From the NCBI RefSeq assembly GCF_001746295.1, contig NZ_MJAH01000004.1:1-64000 (forward strand): 64,000 nucleotides of DNA, written 5' to 3'. The translations under genes and the position numbers were made by a program. This DNA comes from Streptomyces sp. LUP47B (lineage in GTDB: Bacteria; Actinomycetota; Actinomycetes; Streptomycetales; Streptomycetaceae). Numbering within the stretch: the first letter of the stretch is position 1; each line of letters starts with the position of its first letter. Below, in pieces: positions 50,652 through 58,687 of the stretch. The notes under the pieces are model-generated. The model was not told the DNA's origin, ran no database searches, and saw nothing but the letters and a program-made list of their open reading frames with translations.

Positions 50652-51146
50652 TCAGCCGCGCAGGTCCCGTCGGTACCGGATGCCGGTCCTGCCGCCGAGG
50701 TCGGCCGGGCCCGCCGGGCCGACCGGGGTGAAGCCCGCCTTGGCCAGCACCCTCTGGGACGCGATGTTCTCGTGGCTGGTGGCCGCGCACAGCGCGTCCA
50801 GCCCGTACCGGGTCGCCGCGAGCCGGCACAGCTCACGGACGGTCGCCGTCGCCACCCCGCGGCCGGTGGCGCGCTGCGCGACCCGGTACCCCAGGTCCGC
50901 GCTGCCGTCCACGAGGTCGACCAGGTTGAACCTGCCGAGTACCGAGCTGTCCTCGGCGAGCAGCACGTGAAAGGCGCAGAGGCCGGTCTCCTGCTCGGCC
51001 AGCAGGGCCTCGAACCGCTCGGCGAACCGGTCGAAGAAGGCATCACCGCGGTCGGTGACGGACGCGGCGAAATAGGCGCGGTTGGCCAGCTCGAAAGCCA
51101 GGACCGCCGGGGCGTGATCAGCGCGCAGCCGCTGCAGCTCGGGCAC
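50652..51146 (-). CDS. GNAT-family N-acetyltransferase (RimJ-like)
   Basis: 164 residues. The acetyl-CoA loop is GRFNLVDLVD followed by RVAQRATGRGVATATV (Q/RxxGxG/A) and ATSHENIASQRVLAKAGFTPVG near the end. It acetylates a protein N-terminus, a Lys or a small molecule. The gene lies seven bases after the sirtuin stop, on the same strand, so an acetylase and a deacetylase are expressed together. Confidence 0.85.
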   Translation of the reverse strand: MPELQRLRADHAPAVLAFELANRAYFAASVTDRGDAFFDRFAERFEALLAEQETGLCAFHVLLAEDSSVLGRFNLVDLVDGSADLGYRVAQRATGRGVATATVRELCRLAATRYGLDALCAATSHENIASQRVLAKAGFTPVGPAGPADLGGRTGIRYRRDLRG

Positions 51147-51153
51147 CGGGGCC

Positions 51154-51882
51154 TCAGCCCGCGCTCAGGCCGCGGAGCAGTTCGGGCAGCGCCGTCCCGA
51201 TCGGTTCGCGGATCACCTCGTCGGCACGGTCGTCGTACGGTGTCGGCTCGGCGTTGACGATGACGAGACGGGCGCCGTGGTCGGCGGCGATGCCCGCGAG
51301 GTCCGCGGCCGGCTGGACCTGGAGGCTGCTGCCGACGGCGACGAAGACCTGGCAGGCCTTGGTGATCGCGACCGCCTCGCCCAGCACCACCGGGTCCAGG
51401 CGCTCGCCGAACATCACGGTCGCCGACTTCAGGATGCCGCCGCACTCCAGGCAGGGCGGATCCGCCTCGCCGGCCTCGACCCGGGCGAGCGCGTCCTCCA
51501 TCGGACCGCGGGCGTGGCACTTCGTGCACACCACCTGCCGTGCGGTGCCGTGCAGTTCGAGGACCTTGCGGGCGGGCATCCCGGCGAGCTGGTGCAGCCC
51601 GTCCACGTTCTGCGTGATCACCCGCACCGGCACCCCGGACTTCTCCAGCTCGGCCACCGCCACGTGTGCGGCGTTCGGCTCGGCCTTCAGGGTCCGGTTC
51701 GCCCGCCGCATCTGCCACGAGCGCCGGCGGATCTCCGGATCGCCCATGTAGTAGTCGTACGTGACGAGCTTCTCGGCCTCGGGATCCTTCCTCCACAGCC
51801 CGTTCGGCCCGCGGTAGTCGGGGATCCCTGAGTCGGTCGAGATACCGGCGCCGCTGAGGAGGGCGACGAGGGGCTTGGTCAT
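51154..51882 (-). CDS. Sir2-family NAD-dependent protein deacylase
   Basis: 242 residues. GAGISTDSGIPDYRG, TQNVDGLH and the catalytic His in LELHGTA are all present, together with four zinc Cys (CTKC and CLEC). It removes acyl groups from Lys using NAD and forms O-acetyl-ADP-ribose. TACCCT (minus strand, 51895-51890) seven bases before the ATG marks a leaderless start. The downstream GNAT and the nearby Nudix and ADP-ribosylglycohydrolase genes form an NAD/acyl-group neighbourhood. Confidence 0.92.
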   Translation of the reverse strand: MTKPLVALLSGAGISTDSGIPDYRGPNGLWRKDPEAEKLVTYDYYMGDPEIRRRSWQMRRANRTLKAEPNAAHVAVAELEKSGVPVRVITQNVDGLHQLAGMPARKVLELHGTARQVVCTKCHARGPMEDALARVEAGEADPPCLECGGILKSATVMFGERLDPVVLGEAVAITKACQVFVAVGSSLQVQPAADLAGIAADHGARLVIVNAEPTPYDDRADEVIREPIGTALPELLRGLSAG

Positions 51883-51968
51883 GGTGCCGAGGGTAGGGCG
51901 GGTGATCCTGGTGCGGCGAGTGGATATCCACCGGCGCGAGCAACCGTGAACGCCGACAGGGTGCTGGA

Positions 51969-52463
51969 TCAGCCCACCCGGTGCCCGTTCTCCAGCTCCG
52001 CCGTCCCCGACCCTTCCGCCAGGACGTCCAGCGCGGTCAGGACCCGGCGGCCGAGTGCGTCGGGCAGGTACTCGGCCAGCTCCTCGTGCGGCACGAGCCG
52101 CCATGACAGCAGCTCCTCCTCCTGGAGGCGGATCGCCTTGAGGTCGTCCTCGCCGAGGACACCGCCGTCGTAGAGGTACGCCACCAGCGGCGGCCAGGGC
52201 TGCCGGTACACCCAGTCCACGGCGAGCAGCCGGCCGAGCTCGCGGTCGAGCCCGATCTCCTCGAGTGTCTCGCGACGCGCGCCCTGGCGCGGGGTCTCAC
52301 CCTCGTCGGACTCGATCGTGCCGCCAGGGAGCGCCCAGCCCTCACGGTAGTTGGGCTCGACGAGCAGGACCCGGCCCGAGGCGTCACGGAAGAGGGCGGC
52401 GGCACCGGCGAGGATCCGGGGGAGGCCGGCGATGTACGTGGCGAAGTCAGGGGTGGTCGTCAT
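51969..52463 (-). CDS. Nudix hydrolase
   Basis: 164 residues. The Nudix box is GGTIESDEGETPRQGARRET followed by LEEIGL; it is two residues longer than canonical between the Gly and the first Glu. The family hydrolyses nucleoside diphosphates linked to another group (ADP-ribose, dNTPs, NADH). TACCCT six bases before the ATG suggests a leaderless transcript of its own. Being next to a sirtuin and an ADP-ribosylglycohydrolase makes ADP-ribose a reasonable but unproven substrate. Confidence 0.88.
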   Translation of the reverse strand: MTTTPDFATYIAGLPRILAGAAALFRDASGRVLLVEPNYREGWALPGGTIESDEGETPRQGARRETLEEIGLDRELGRLLAVDWVYRQPWPPLVAYLYDGGVLGEDDLKAIRLQEEELLSWRLVPHEELAEYLPDALGRRVLTALDVLAEGSGTAELENGHRVG

Positions 52464-52503
52464 TCTCGAAGGGTAACCAGCATCCGCGGCCGCCTTCGCC
52501 GGC

Positions 52504-53577
52504 TCAGCCGGTGGCCCCCGCCAACCGCAGGGTCCGCTCCGCCAGTTCGCTGATGTGCACCCCGTCGAACCCGAACACCGCGCTGCGCACCCGGTCCTCC
52601 AGCGGCTCCTTCCACTGGTCCGGGATCGCGTCCGCGCCCGTGAGCACCCCGGCCACCGAACCGGCCGTGGCTCCGTTCGAGTCGGTGTCCAGACCGCCCC
52701 GGACGGTGAGCGTGATGGTGCGGGTGAAGTCGCCGTCGCCGTAGAGCAGTCCGGCGGTCAGGACGGCCGCGTTCGGGATGGTGTGGATCCAGCCGAGCCC
52801 GGCGGTCTCCTCCGAGACCGTCGTCAGGGTGTCCTCCCAGGTCATCCGGGTGTCGTGCAGGGACGCCACCCGGCGTACCGTGCGCGCGAGGCGGCTGCTC
52901 GCGGGGATCACCGCGAGCGCCTGGTCCACGGCCTGCCGCACGGTGTCGACCGTGAACGCCGCCGAGATCAGCGCCGCCGCCCACATCGCCCCGTACACGC
53001 CGTTGCCGGTGTGCGAGAGCACCGCGTCCCGGCGGGCCAGGGACGCTGCCCGACGTGGGTCGCCGGGGCAGGTCCAGCCGTAGATGTCGGCACGAATGAG
53101 GGCGCCGATCCACTCCTGGCAGGGGTTGTCGTACGTCGCCGTCAGCGGCGGTTTCAGCCCGTTGGCGAGGTTGCGATAGGCGGCCCGCTCCGCGGTGAAC
53201 GTCTGCAGATACGGCAGCCTCAGCAGCCACAGGTCGCCCACCTGTTCGGTGCTGAAGCCGAAGCCGTGGGTCTCCAGGAGGTCGAGGCCGAGGATGGCGT
53301 AGTCGACGTCGTCGTCACGGCAGCTGCCATGGATGCGGCCGCGCACACACTCACGCCACTCGGGCCGCAGTTCGAAACCGTCGCTCTCGCCGACGGGTTC
53401 GGGAAGGTAGTCGGTCAGGGGCAGGGCGGCGGCCTGCCGGAGATAGCGGTCGATCCGGTCCCGCGTCCACAGGTCGCCCTGCTCGACCGGCTTGCCGAGC
53501 ATGTTGCCCGCGATCCGGCCGAGCCAGCCCCCGAGGATGCGGTCGGCCAGCTCTGGTTCGGTGCCCACAGGGGTCAT
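52504..53577 (-). CDS. ADP-ribosylglycohydrolase (DraG/ARH-like) family protein
   Basis: 357 residues starting at ATG 53577 (MTPVGTEPELAD). The opening GGWLGRIAGNMLGKPVE matches the family, and the two acidic metal motifs are RDDDVDYAI and GLDTDSNGATAG. Members remove ADP-ribose from Arg or other targets, though many bacterial ones act on small molecules. The protein has no signal peptide. A start at 53610 would add 11 residues without family support. Confidence 0.88.
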   Translation of the reverse strand: MTPVGTEPELADRILGGWLGRIAGNMLGKPVEQGDLWTRDRIDRYLRQAAALPLTDYLPEPVGESDGFELRPEWRECVRGRIHGSCRDDDVDYAILGLDLLETHGFGFSTEQVGDLWLLRLPYLQTFTAERAAYRNLANGLKPPLTATYDNPCQEWIGALIRADIYGWTCPGDPRRAASLARRDAVLSHTGNGVYGAMWAAALISAAFTVDTVRQAVDQALAVIPASSRLARTVRRVASLHDTRMTWEDTLTTVSEETAGLGWIHTIPNAAVLTAGLLYGDGDFTRTITLTVRGGLDTDSNGATAGSVAGVLTGADAIPDQWKEPLEDRVRSAVFGFDGVHISELAERTLRLAGATG

Positions 53578-53658
53578 AGCTCCGGTGTACCCGATTCCGG
53601 AGAGCCGCACAGTCCCCCGCCGAGGTGGTGGTGTCGTCGCTCCGGCCGCGGGACCGGT

Positions 53659-54036
53659 TCATGCCCTGCTGGGCGAGGTCTCGGGCACGGCGACCTTCTC
53701 GAGGCCTTCGCGGCACGTCCGTTCGGTCCCCCAGACGCTGAGTGGCCCGAGCGCCTGATGGAGCGTGTGCCCGTCCTCGGTCAGGGAGTACTCCACCCGC
53801 GGTGGCACCTCCGCGTAGACCTCCCGGTGGACGAGTCCGTCCGCCTCCATCTCCCGCAGATGCTGGGTCAGCATCTTCTCGCTCACTCCGGGCAGACCGC
53901 GGCGGAGTTCGGCGAAGCGGCGTATGCCATGAGTGTCGAGTTCCCAGAGGATGAGCCCCTTCCACTTCCCGCTCACCACGTCCAGCGCGGCGTCGATGCC
54001 GCAGATGTACGGCCCGCGCCTCGGTCCCTTGGCCAT
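53659..54036 (-). CDS. HxlR-family winged-helix regulator
   Basis: 125 residues from ATG 54036 with AAGGGGGG six bases upstream. It has the HxlR core: CGIDAALDVVSGKWKGLILW, then FAELRRGLPGVSEKMLTQHL and REVYAEVPPRVEYSLTEDG. The single Cys near residue 12 matches the redox-sensing Cys seen in YodB/QorR-type members. It is divergent from an imine-reductase-like gene and almost certainly controls it. Confidence 0.9.
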   Translation of the reverse strand: MAKGPRRGPYICGIDAALDVVSGKWKGLILWELDTHGIRRFAELRRGLPGVSEKMLTQHLREMEADGLVHREVYAEVPPRVEYSLTEDGHTLHQALGPLSVWGTERTCREGLEKVAVPETSPSRA

Positions 54037-54047
54037 CACTGACCCCC

Positions 54048-54114
54048 CTTACTAAAAGGTAAGTACCGCAGAAAATAGTGGGTACTTCCGTGCTGCGGGG
54101 CGTGCTTCCAGCAT
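54048..54114. promoter_or_regulatory. Operator region between the HxlR and imine-reductase-like genes
   Basis: Two inverted repeats overlap: CTTAC-N6-GTAAG (54048-54063) and AAGTACC-N13-GGTACTT (54061-54087). The stretch is AT-rich against the surrounding DNA. CAGCAT at 54109-54114, six bases before GTG 54121, is a plausible -10 box. This arrangement fits HxlR-type regulation with redox or electrophile induction. Confidence 0.55.
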
Positions 54115-54120
54115 GGAGGA

Positions 54121-55029
54121 GTGAACGGACACCAGATCCCCACCAGCACGCAGGGCAGCGCGGTCACCGTGATCGGGCTCGGCCCGATGGGCCGGGCGAT
54201 GACCCGCACTCTCCTCACCGCCGGCCGCCCGGTCACCGTCTGGAACCGCACCGCCGGCCGGGCCGACGGCGTCGTCGCCGAGGGAGCGACGCGCGCGGCG
54301 ACACCCGGCGAGGCCGTCGAAGCCAGTGACCTCGTGATCCTCAGCCTCACCGACTACCGGGCGATGTACGACATCCTCGACGGCTCCACCGCGTCACTCG
54401 CCGGCCGGACGCTGGTCAACCTGAGCTCGGACACGCCCGACCGCACACGCGAGGCGGCGACCTGGGCGGCGGGCCACGGCGCCGCCTTCCTCACCGGTGG
54501 TGTCATGGTCCCGGCGCCGATGGTCGGCACGGAGGCGGCCCATGTCTACTACAGCGGCCCCGGCGAGGTGATGGAGCACCATCGGGCGAGGCTGGAAACG
54601 CTCGGCACGCCCAGGTATCTGGGCGAGGATCCGGGCCTGGCCCAGATGATGTACCAAGCGCAGCTGGCGGTCTTCCTCACCACCCTGTCCGCGCTGATGC
54701 ACGCCACCGCGATGCTGGGCACCGCGGGAATGAAGGCCACGGAAGCCCTGCCGGAGCTGCTCACCTTCACCGACACGATCGGCGCCATCCTGAGGGCCGG
54801 GGAGGAGACCCCCGGTGCCGCGCTGGACGCCGGTGAGCATCCCGGTGACCTCAGCACGGTCACCATGATGGGCGCGACGTCCGACCACATCGTGGAGACC
54901 AGCAGGGCACTCGGCCTCGACCTCGCGCTCCCGCTGGCCGTGCAGGCCCATTACCGACGCGCGATCGAGAACGGACACGGCAGCGACAACTGGACCCGCG
55001 TCATCGACAGCATCCGCGAGTCGCGCTGA
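54121..55029 (+). CDS. NADPH-dependent imine-reductase-like dehydrogenase
   Basis: 302 residues. The N-terminal Rossmann domain has VIGLGPMGRAM and VWNRT (Arg after strand 2 favours NADPH). The C-terminal helical domain carries LGEDPGLAQMMYQAQLAVF; by manual alignment to Streptomyces imine reductases the catalytic position is Tyr (in MMYQ), as in the Y-type subgroup. The 3-hydroxyisobutyrate dehydrogenase family is a broader alternative, but the Lys expected there is not apparent. The natural substrate is unknown. GTG 54121 directly follows GGAGGA, so initiation is probably leaderless. Confidence 0.8.
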   Translation: MNGHQIPTSTQGSAVTVIGLGPMGRAMTRTLLTAGRPVTVWNRTAGRADGVVAEGATRAATPGEAVEASDLVILSLTDYRAMYDILDGSTASLAGRTLVNLSSDTPDRTREAATWAAGHGAAFLTGGVMVPAPMVGTEAAHVYYSGPGEVMEHHRARLETLGTPRYLGEDPGLAQMMYQAQLAVFLTTLSALMHATAMLGTAGMKATEALPELLTFTDTIGAILRAGEETPGAALDAGEHPGDLSTVTMMGATSDHIVETSRALGLDLALPLAVQAHYRRAIENGHGSDNWTRVIDSIRESR

Positions 55030-55160
55030 CCGGACGCGGCACCGACGAGCCCCCTTCTCAGGGACCGGGCGGTGCATGACGTCGGGGGGCGTCTCCGGTT
55101 AAGGTCGCAGCGGCGCGACTGGCCTTGACATGCGCGAGGCCCGGAGAGCAAGGGGAAAAC

Positions 55161-56291
55161 GTGACACAGCGCGTGCTCATCGCCGCGGACAAGTTCAAGG
55201 GCTCGCTCACGGCCGTGCAGGTCGCCGAGCGGGTGACGGCCGGGCTGCGCCGGGTCGTGCCGAGCCTGGAGATCGAGGCGCTGCCCGTCGCCGACGGCGG
55301 TGACGGGACCGTCGCCGCGGCCGTCGCGGCCGGTTTCGAGCGCCGGGAAGTGCCGGTCGCCGGACCCCTCGGGCAGGAGATCACCGCCGCCTTCGCGGTC
55401 CGCGGGGACACCGCCGTCGTGGAGATGGCCGAGGCCAGCGGCCTGCAGCGGCTGCCGGCAGGCGTCTTCGCCCCGCTCACCGCGTCGACGTACGGCTCCG
55501 GAGAGCTCCTGCGCGCCGCGCTGGACGCCGGCGCCCGCACGATCGTGTTCGGGGTCGGCGGCAGCGCCACCACCGACGGCGGTGCCGGCATGCTCTCCGC
55601 GCTGGGCGCCCGCTTCCTGGACGCCGACGGCGAGCCCGTGGCCCCCGGCGGCGGAGGCCTCGCCGACATCGCCTCGGCCGACCTGTCGGGCCTGGATCCG
55701 CGGTTCGCGTCCGTCGAGTTCATCCTGGCCAGCGACGTCGACAACCCGCTGACCGGCCCCAAGGGTGCCCCCGCGGTCTACGGCCCGCAGAAGGGCGCCT
55801 CCCCGGACGACGTCGAGGCACTCGACAGCGCCCTCGCCCACTACGCGAAGCTGCTGGAGGAGGCCGTCGGCGCGAAGGCCGCCGGGTACGCCGCCTCGCC
55901 GGGTGCGGGCGCGGCCGGCGGCATCGGCTACGGCGCCCTCCTCCTCGGTGCCCGGTTCCGCCCCGGCATCGAGGTCATGCTGGACGTCCTGGGCTTCGCG
56001 CCCGCGCTGGAGTGGGCGGACCTGGTGATCACCGGCGAGGGCTCCCTCGACGAGCAGACCCTGCACGGCAAGGCCCCGGCGGGCGTCGCCGCGGCGGCCC
56101 GCGCCAAGGGCAAGGAGGTCGTCGCCGTGTGCGGCCGCCTCGCGCTGCCCCCGGAGGCCCTCGGCCGGGCGGGCATCCGCCGTGTCTATCCGCTCACCGA
56201 CGCCGAGCCCGACATCCAGCGGTGCATCACCGAGGCGGGCCCGATCCTGGAGGACGTGGCGGAACGGATCGGCCGCGACTTCCTGGTCTGA
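55161..56291 (+). CDS. Glycerate 2-kinase
   Basis: 376 residues from GTG 55161 with AAGGGGA upstream. It starts VLIAADKFKGSLTA and has PVADGGDGT, FGVGGSATTDGGAG and ITGEGSLDEQTLHGK, the class-II glycerate kinase (GarK/GlxK) signatures. It phosphorylates D-glycerate to 2-phosphoglycerate in glyoxylate or sugar-acid use. No glyoxylate carboligase or tartronate reductase genes are next to it, although the ethylmalonyl-CoA operon 2.4 kb away releases glyoxylate. Confidence 0.92.
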   Translation: MTQRVLIAADKFKGSLTAVQVAERVTAGLRRVVPSLEIEALPVADGGDGTVAAAVAAGFERREVPVAGPLGQEITAAFAVRGDTAVVEMAEASGLQRLPAGVFAPLTASTYGSGELLRAALDAGARTIVFGVGGSATTDGGAGMLSALGARFLDADGEPVAPGGGGLADIASADLSGLDPRFASVEFILASDVDNPLTGPKGAPAVYGPQKGASPDDVEALDSALAHYAKLLEEAVGAKAAGYAASPGAGAAGGIGYGALLLGARFRPGIEVMLDVLGFAPALEWADLVITGEGSLDEQTLHGKAPAGVAAAARAKGKEVVAVCGRLALPPEALGRAGIRRVYPLTDAEPDIQRCITEAGPILEDVAERIGRDFLV

Positions 56292-56368
56292 GCGGCTCCC
56301 TGAGCCGGGCCGCCGTATGGGCCGACCGGGTGCTCCGGCCGGGCCGCAGACCTCCTGGGGCGAGGCTC

Positions 56369-56770
56369 ATGTCCGCCGAACGGCCTGCGTCGGCCTCGCC
56401 CTCGCTCCCCATCGGCGCGGACACCCCGGAGGCGAAGAAGCTCGTGGCCGACTACCGGGCCGCCTATCCGGACGACGCCCTGGACAACGGCATCGTCGCC
56501 GGCTGGACCGCCGTGTCGGCCTTCGGCGAGGCGCTGAAGAAGGCCTGCGCGTACAAGGACCTCACCAGGGAGGGCGTCGACAAGGCCCTGTTGTCGATCG
56601 ACTCCTACGACGTCGGCTTCGGCGTCGCCCAGAACTTCACCGACCCCATGGCCCCGTCCTCCCGCGAGAGCGTGATCCTCCAGCCGGACAAGAGCGTGAC
56701 GGGCGGCATGAAGGTCGTACGGGAGGCGGGGGCGTCCGAGGCGGCGCAGGCGTACACGCCGGGGGCGTGA
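56369..56770 (+). pseudogene. C-terminal remnant of a branched-chain amino-acid-type ABC binding protein
   Basis: The frame from ATG 56369 to TGA 56770 codes for 133 residues. After a Ser/Pro/Ala start it reads KKLVADYRAAYPDD, GIVAGWTAVSAFGEALKKAC and later TDPMAPSSRESVILQ, typical of the last third of periplasmic-binding-protein type-1 (LivJ-like) substrate-binding proteins. The first 250 or more residues, including signal peptide and lipobox, are missing, and there is no convincing ribosome-binding site. No permease or ATPase genes remain. It is probably a deletion remnant. Confidence 0.7.
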
Positions 56771-56966
56771 GGAGCGGGCCGGAAAGCCCGGGCCCAGCCC
56801 CGTACAGGTCGCGGTCGGCCCGGGTGGGCCGGCACCGGCGAGCGTTCGACCCCACTCCTCGCGGCGCGGCGGCTCCTGGTCGCCGACTCCGCCGTCTGCG
56901 GACCGCGGGGCGGGATGGGTGTGGCTCGTGGGCACACGCAGTCGGCGGTCCGGTGGCCGTAACGGT

Positions 56967-57000
56967 GAGGGGCCCGAACCGTCAACGGTTCGGGCCCCTC
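56967..57000. terminator. 16-bp inverted-repeat terminator downstream of pssA
   Basis: Arms 56967-56982 and 56985-57000 are perfectly complementary with two bases between (a 6-base loop if the inner pairs open). It lies 20 bases past the pssA stop on the minus strand and faces the binding-protein remnant. It is the strongest structure in the 249-base gap 56771-57019, in which no gene is seen. Confidence 0.8.
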
Positions 57001-57019
57001 GGAAGCGCTGCGGCGGAGC

Positions 57020-57874
57020 CTACGGCAGCTGGGCCGCGCGGGCCTCGCGCCGGTTGCCGCGGAAGTTGTTCACCCGGCGGGCCGTGGCGAACAGGGGGAT
57101 CACCGCACCCATGACCAGCTGGAGGGCGCAGCCCGTCTGGAGGAGGAGCTGGCCGCCCGGGGCGCCGAACGCCCAGGCCGCGAGGAGACCCATCCCCAGG
57201 ACGATCCACGAGAGCATCGCGACCGCGAGGCGGCCCCGCGGCTTCGGGTACTCGACCCGGCTCACCATCAGCCAGGCGGTGCCCAGGATCGCCAGGAGCG
57301 TCGCCACGAAGGGGAGCTCCAGCAGGACGATCGAGACCACTGTCAGCGCGCCGAACGGCGAGGGCATGCCCTGGAAGGTGCCGTCCTTCACCGTCACACA
57401 GGAGAATCTCGCGAGCCTCAGCACCACCGCCAGCAGCACCACGACGGCACCCACCGCCGCCACCCGCTGGGACGCGTCGTCGGCCACCATGCCGTAGACG
57501 AGGACGAAGTACGCCGGTGCGAGACCGAAGCTGATCAGGTCCGAGAGGTTGTCCAGCTCGGCGCCCATCGGCGACGAACGCAACTTGCGCGCCACCAGGC
57601 CGTCGAACAGGTCGAAGACCGCAGCGCACAGCATCAGGATGACCGCGGTGGCCGCGCTGTTGCGCGCCATGCCGGTCTCCTGGCTGTCGGTCAGGTGCGG
57701 GATCAGGATGCCGGTGGTGGTGAAGTACACCGCCATGAAGCCGCAGGTGGCGTTGCCGAGGGTGAGGGTGTCCGCTATTGAGAGGCGGAGAGAAAGAGGC
57801 ATCTCCTCCTCGTCGTCGACCTCGTCGGCCTCGGGCACCCAGCCCGCCTGGGTCTCAGGATCAATCACGGTCAA
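57020..57874 (-). CDS. pssA: CDP-diacylglycerol-serine O-phosphatidyltransferase
   Basis: 284 residues with about eight membrane segments. The CDP-alcohol phosphotransferase motif DG-x2-AR...G-x3-D-x3-D is visible as DGLVARKLRSSPMGAELDN followed by LSD. It makes phosphatidylserine from CDP-diacylglycerol and serine. The start overlaps the psd stop by 14 bases, so the next enzyme in the pathway is co-translated. The acidic N-terminal tail (EADEVDDEEEM) is cytoplasmic. Confidence 0.92.
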   Translation of the reverse strand: MTVIDPETQAGWVPEADEVDDEEEMPLSLRLSIADTLTLGNATCGFMAVYFTTTGILIPHLTDSQETGMARNSAATAVILMLCAAVFDLFDGLVARKLRSSPMGAELDNLSDLISFGLAPAYFVLVYGMVADDASQRVAAVGAVVVLLAVVLRLARFSCVTVKDGTFQGMPSPFGALTVVSIVLLELPFVATLLAILGTAWLMVSRVEYPKPRGRLAVAMLSWIVLGMGLLAAWAFGAPGGQLLLQTGCALQLVMGAVIPLFATARRVNNFRGNRREARAAQLP

Positions 57875-58517
57875 TGCGAGTCACCCCAGCCACCGTCTTC
57901 TCGCCGACCTCGACCGCGACCTCCACGCCCTCCGGCAGGTAGATGTCGACGCGCGAGCCGAAGCGGATCAGACCGATCCGGTCACCCTGCTCGACCTTCG
58001 TGCCCTGCGGGATGTAGGGGACGATGCGACGGGCCACCGCGCCGGCGATCTGGATCATCTCGATGTCACCGAGCTCGGTGTCGAAGTGCCAGACGACGCG
58101 CTCGTTGTTCTCGCTCTCCTTGTTGAAAGCTGGAACGAACCCACCGGGGATGTGCTCGACCGAGGTCACCGAGCCGGAGAGCGGCGCGCGGTTGACGTGG
58201 ACGTTGAGCGGGCTCATGAAGATCGCGACCCGGGTGCGACCGTCCTTCCACGGCATGATGCTCTGCACCACACCGTCGGCGGGCGAGATGACCCGGCCCG
58301 GGGTGATCTCGCGCTCGGGGTCGCGGAAGAACCACAGCATGCCCGCCGCCAGCGCGGTGGCGGGCACGGCGACGGCCTTGGCGGCGCCGGACTTGCGCGC
58401 GCGTACCAGGCTCAGTGCTGCGGTGGCGACGGTCGGCAGGAGCCACGGCGATGCTCCGCGCGCGAGGCGTACGCCTGCCAGGCTGTCGCGAGGTGCAGAG
58501 GTTTGGCTGTGGGGCAT
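57861..58517 (-). CDS. psd: Phosphatidylserine decarboxylase proenzyme
   Basis: 218 residues, the short PSD form. ATG 58517 has GAAGG six bases upstream. One or two membrane segments precede the catalytic domain (WFFRDPEREI, ISPADGVV, MSPLNVHVNR). Autocleavage at Gly-Ser in RFGSRVDIYLP yields the pyruvoyl cofactor. It converts phosphatidylserine, produced by the overlapping pssA gene, to phosphatidylethanolamine, a major streptomycete lipid. Confidence 0.92.
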   Translation of the reverse strand: MPHSQTSAPRDSLAGVRLARGASPWLLPTVATAALSLVRARKSGAAKAVAVPATALAAGMLWFFRDPEREITPGRVISPADGVVQSIMPWKDGRTRVAIFMSPLNVHVNRAPLSGSVTSVEHIPGGFVPAFNKESENNERVVWHFDTELGDIEMIQIAGAVARRIVPYIPQGTKVEQGDRIGLIRFGSRVDIYLPEGVEVAVEVGEKTVAGVTRIDRD

Positions 58518-58640
58518 GGATGACCTTCGTAGCGGATGATGCCGCGCACTAGACGGGGGACGGCGGCTTTCCGGGATCGTACCGGTCGCGGGCCACAACT
58601 GGGCAAGCCAGGAAGCCGAGTCGGCGGCTGAACCGACTTG

Positions 58641-58677
58641 ACGGGGTGTGATCTTCTTCTCCAAGAAAACACCCCGT
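58641..58677. terminator. Terminator of the ethylmalonyl-CoA operon
   Basis: ACGGGGTGT (58641-58649) pairs with ACACCCCGT (58669-58677). An inner stem, TTCTT-CTCC-AAGAA, lies at 58654-58667. It starts 11 bases past the stop of the last operon gene (minus strand) and precedes the psd promoter region. No other gene is seen in the gap 58518-58687. Confidence 0.65.
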
Positions 58678-58687
58678 ATCCGGACAT

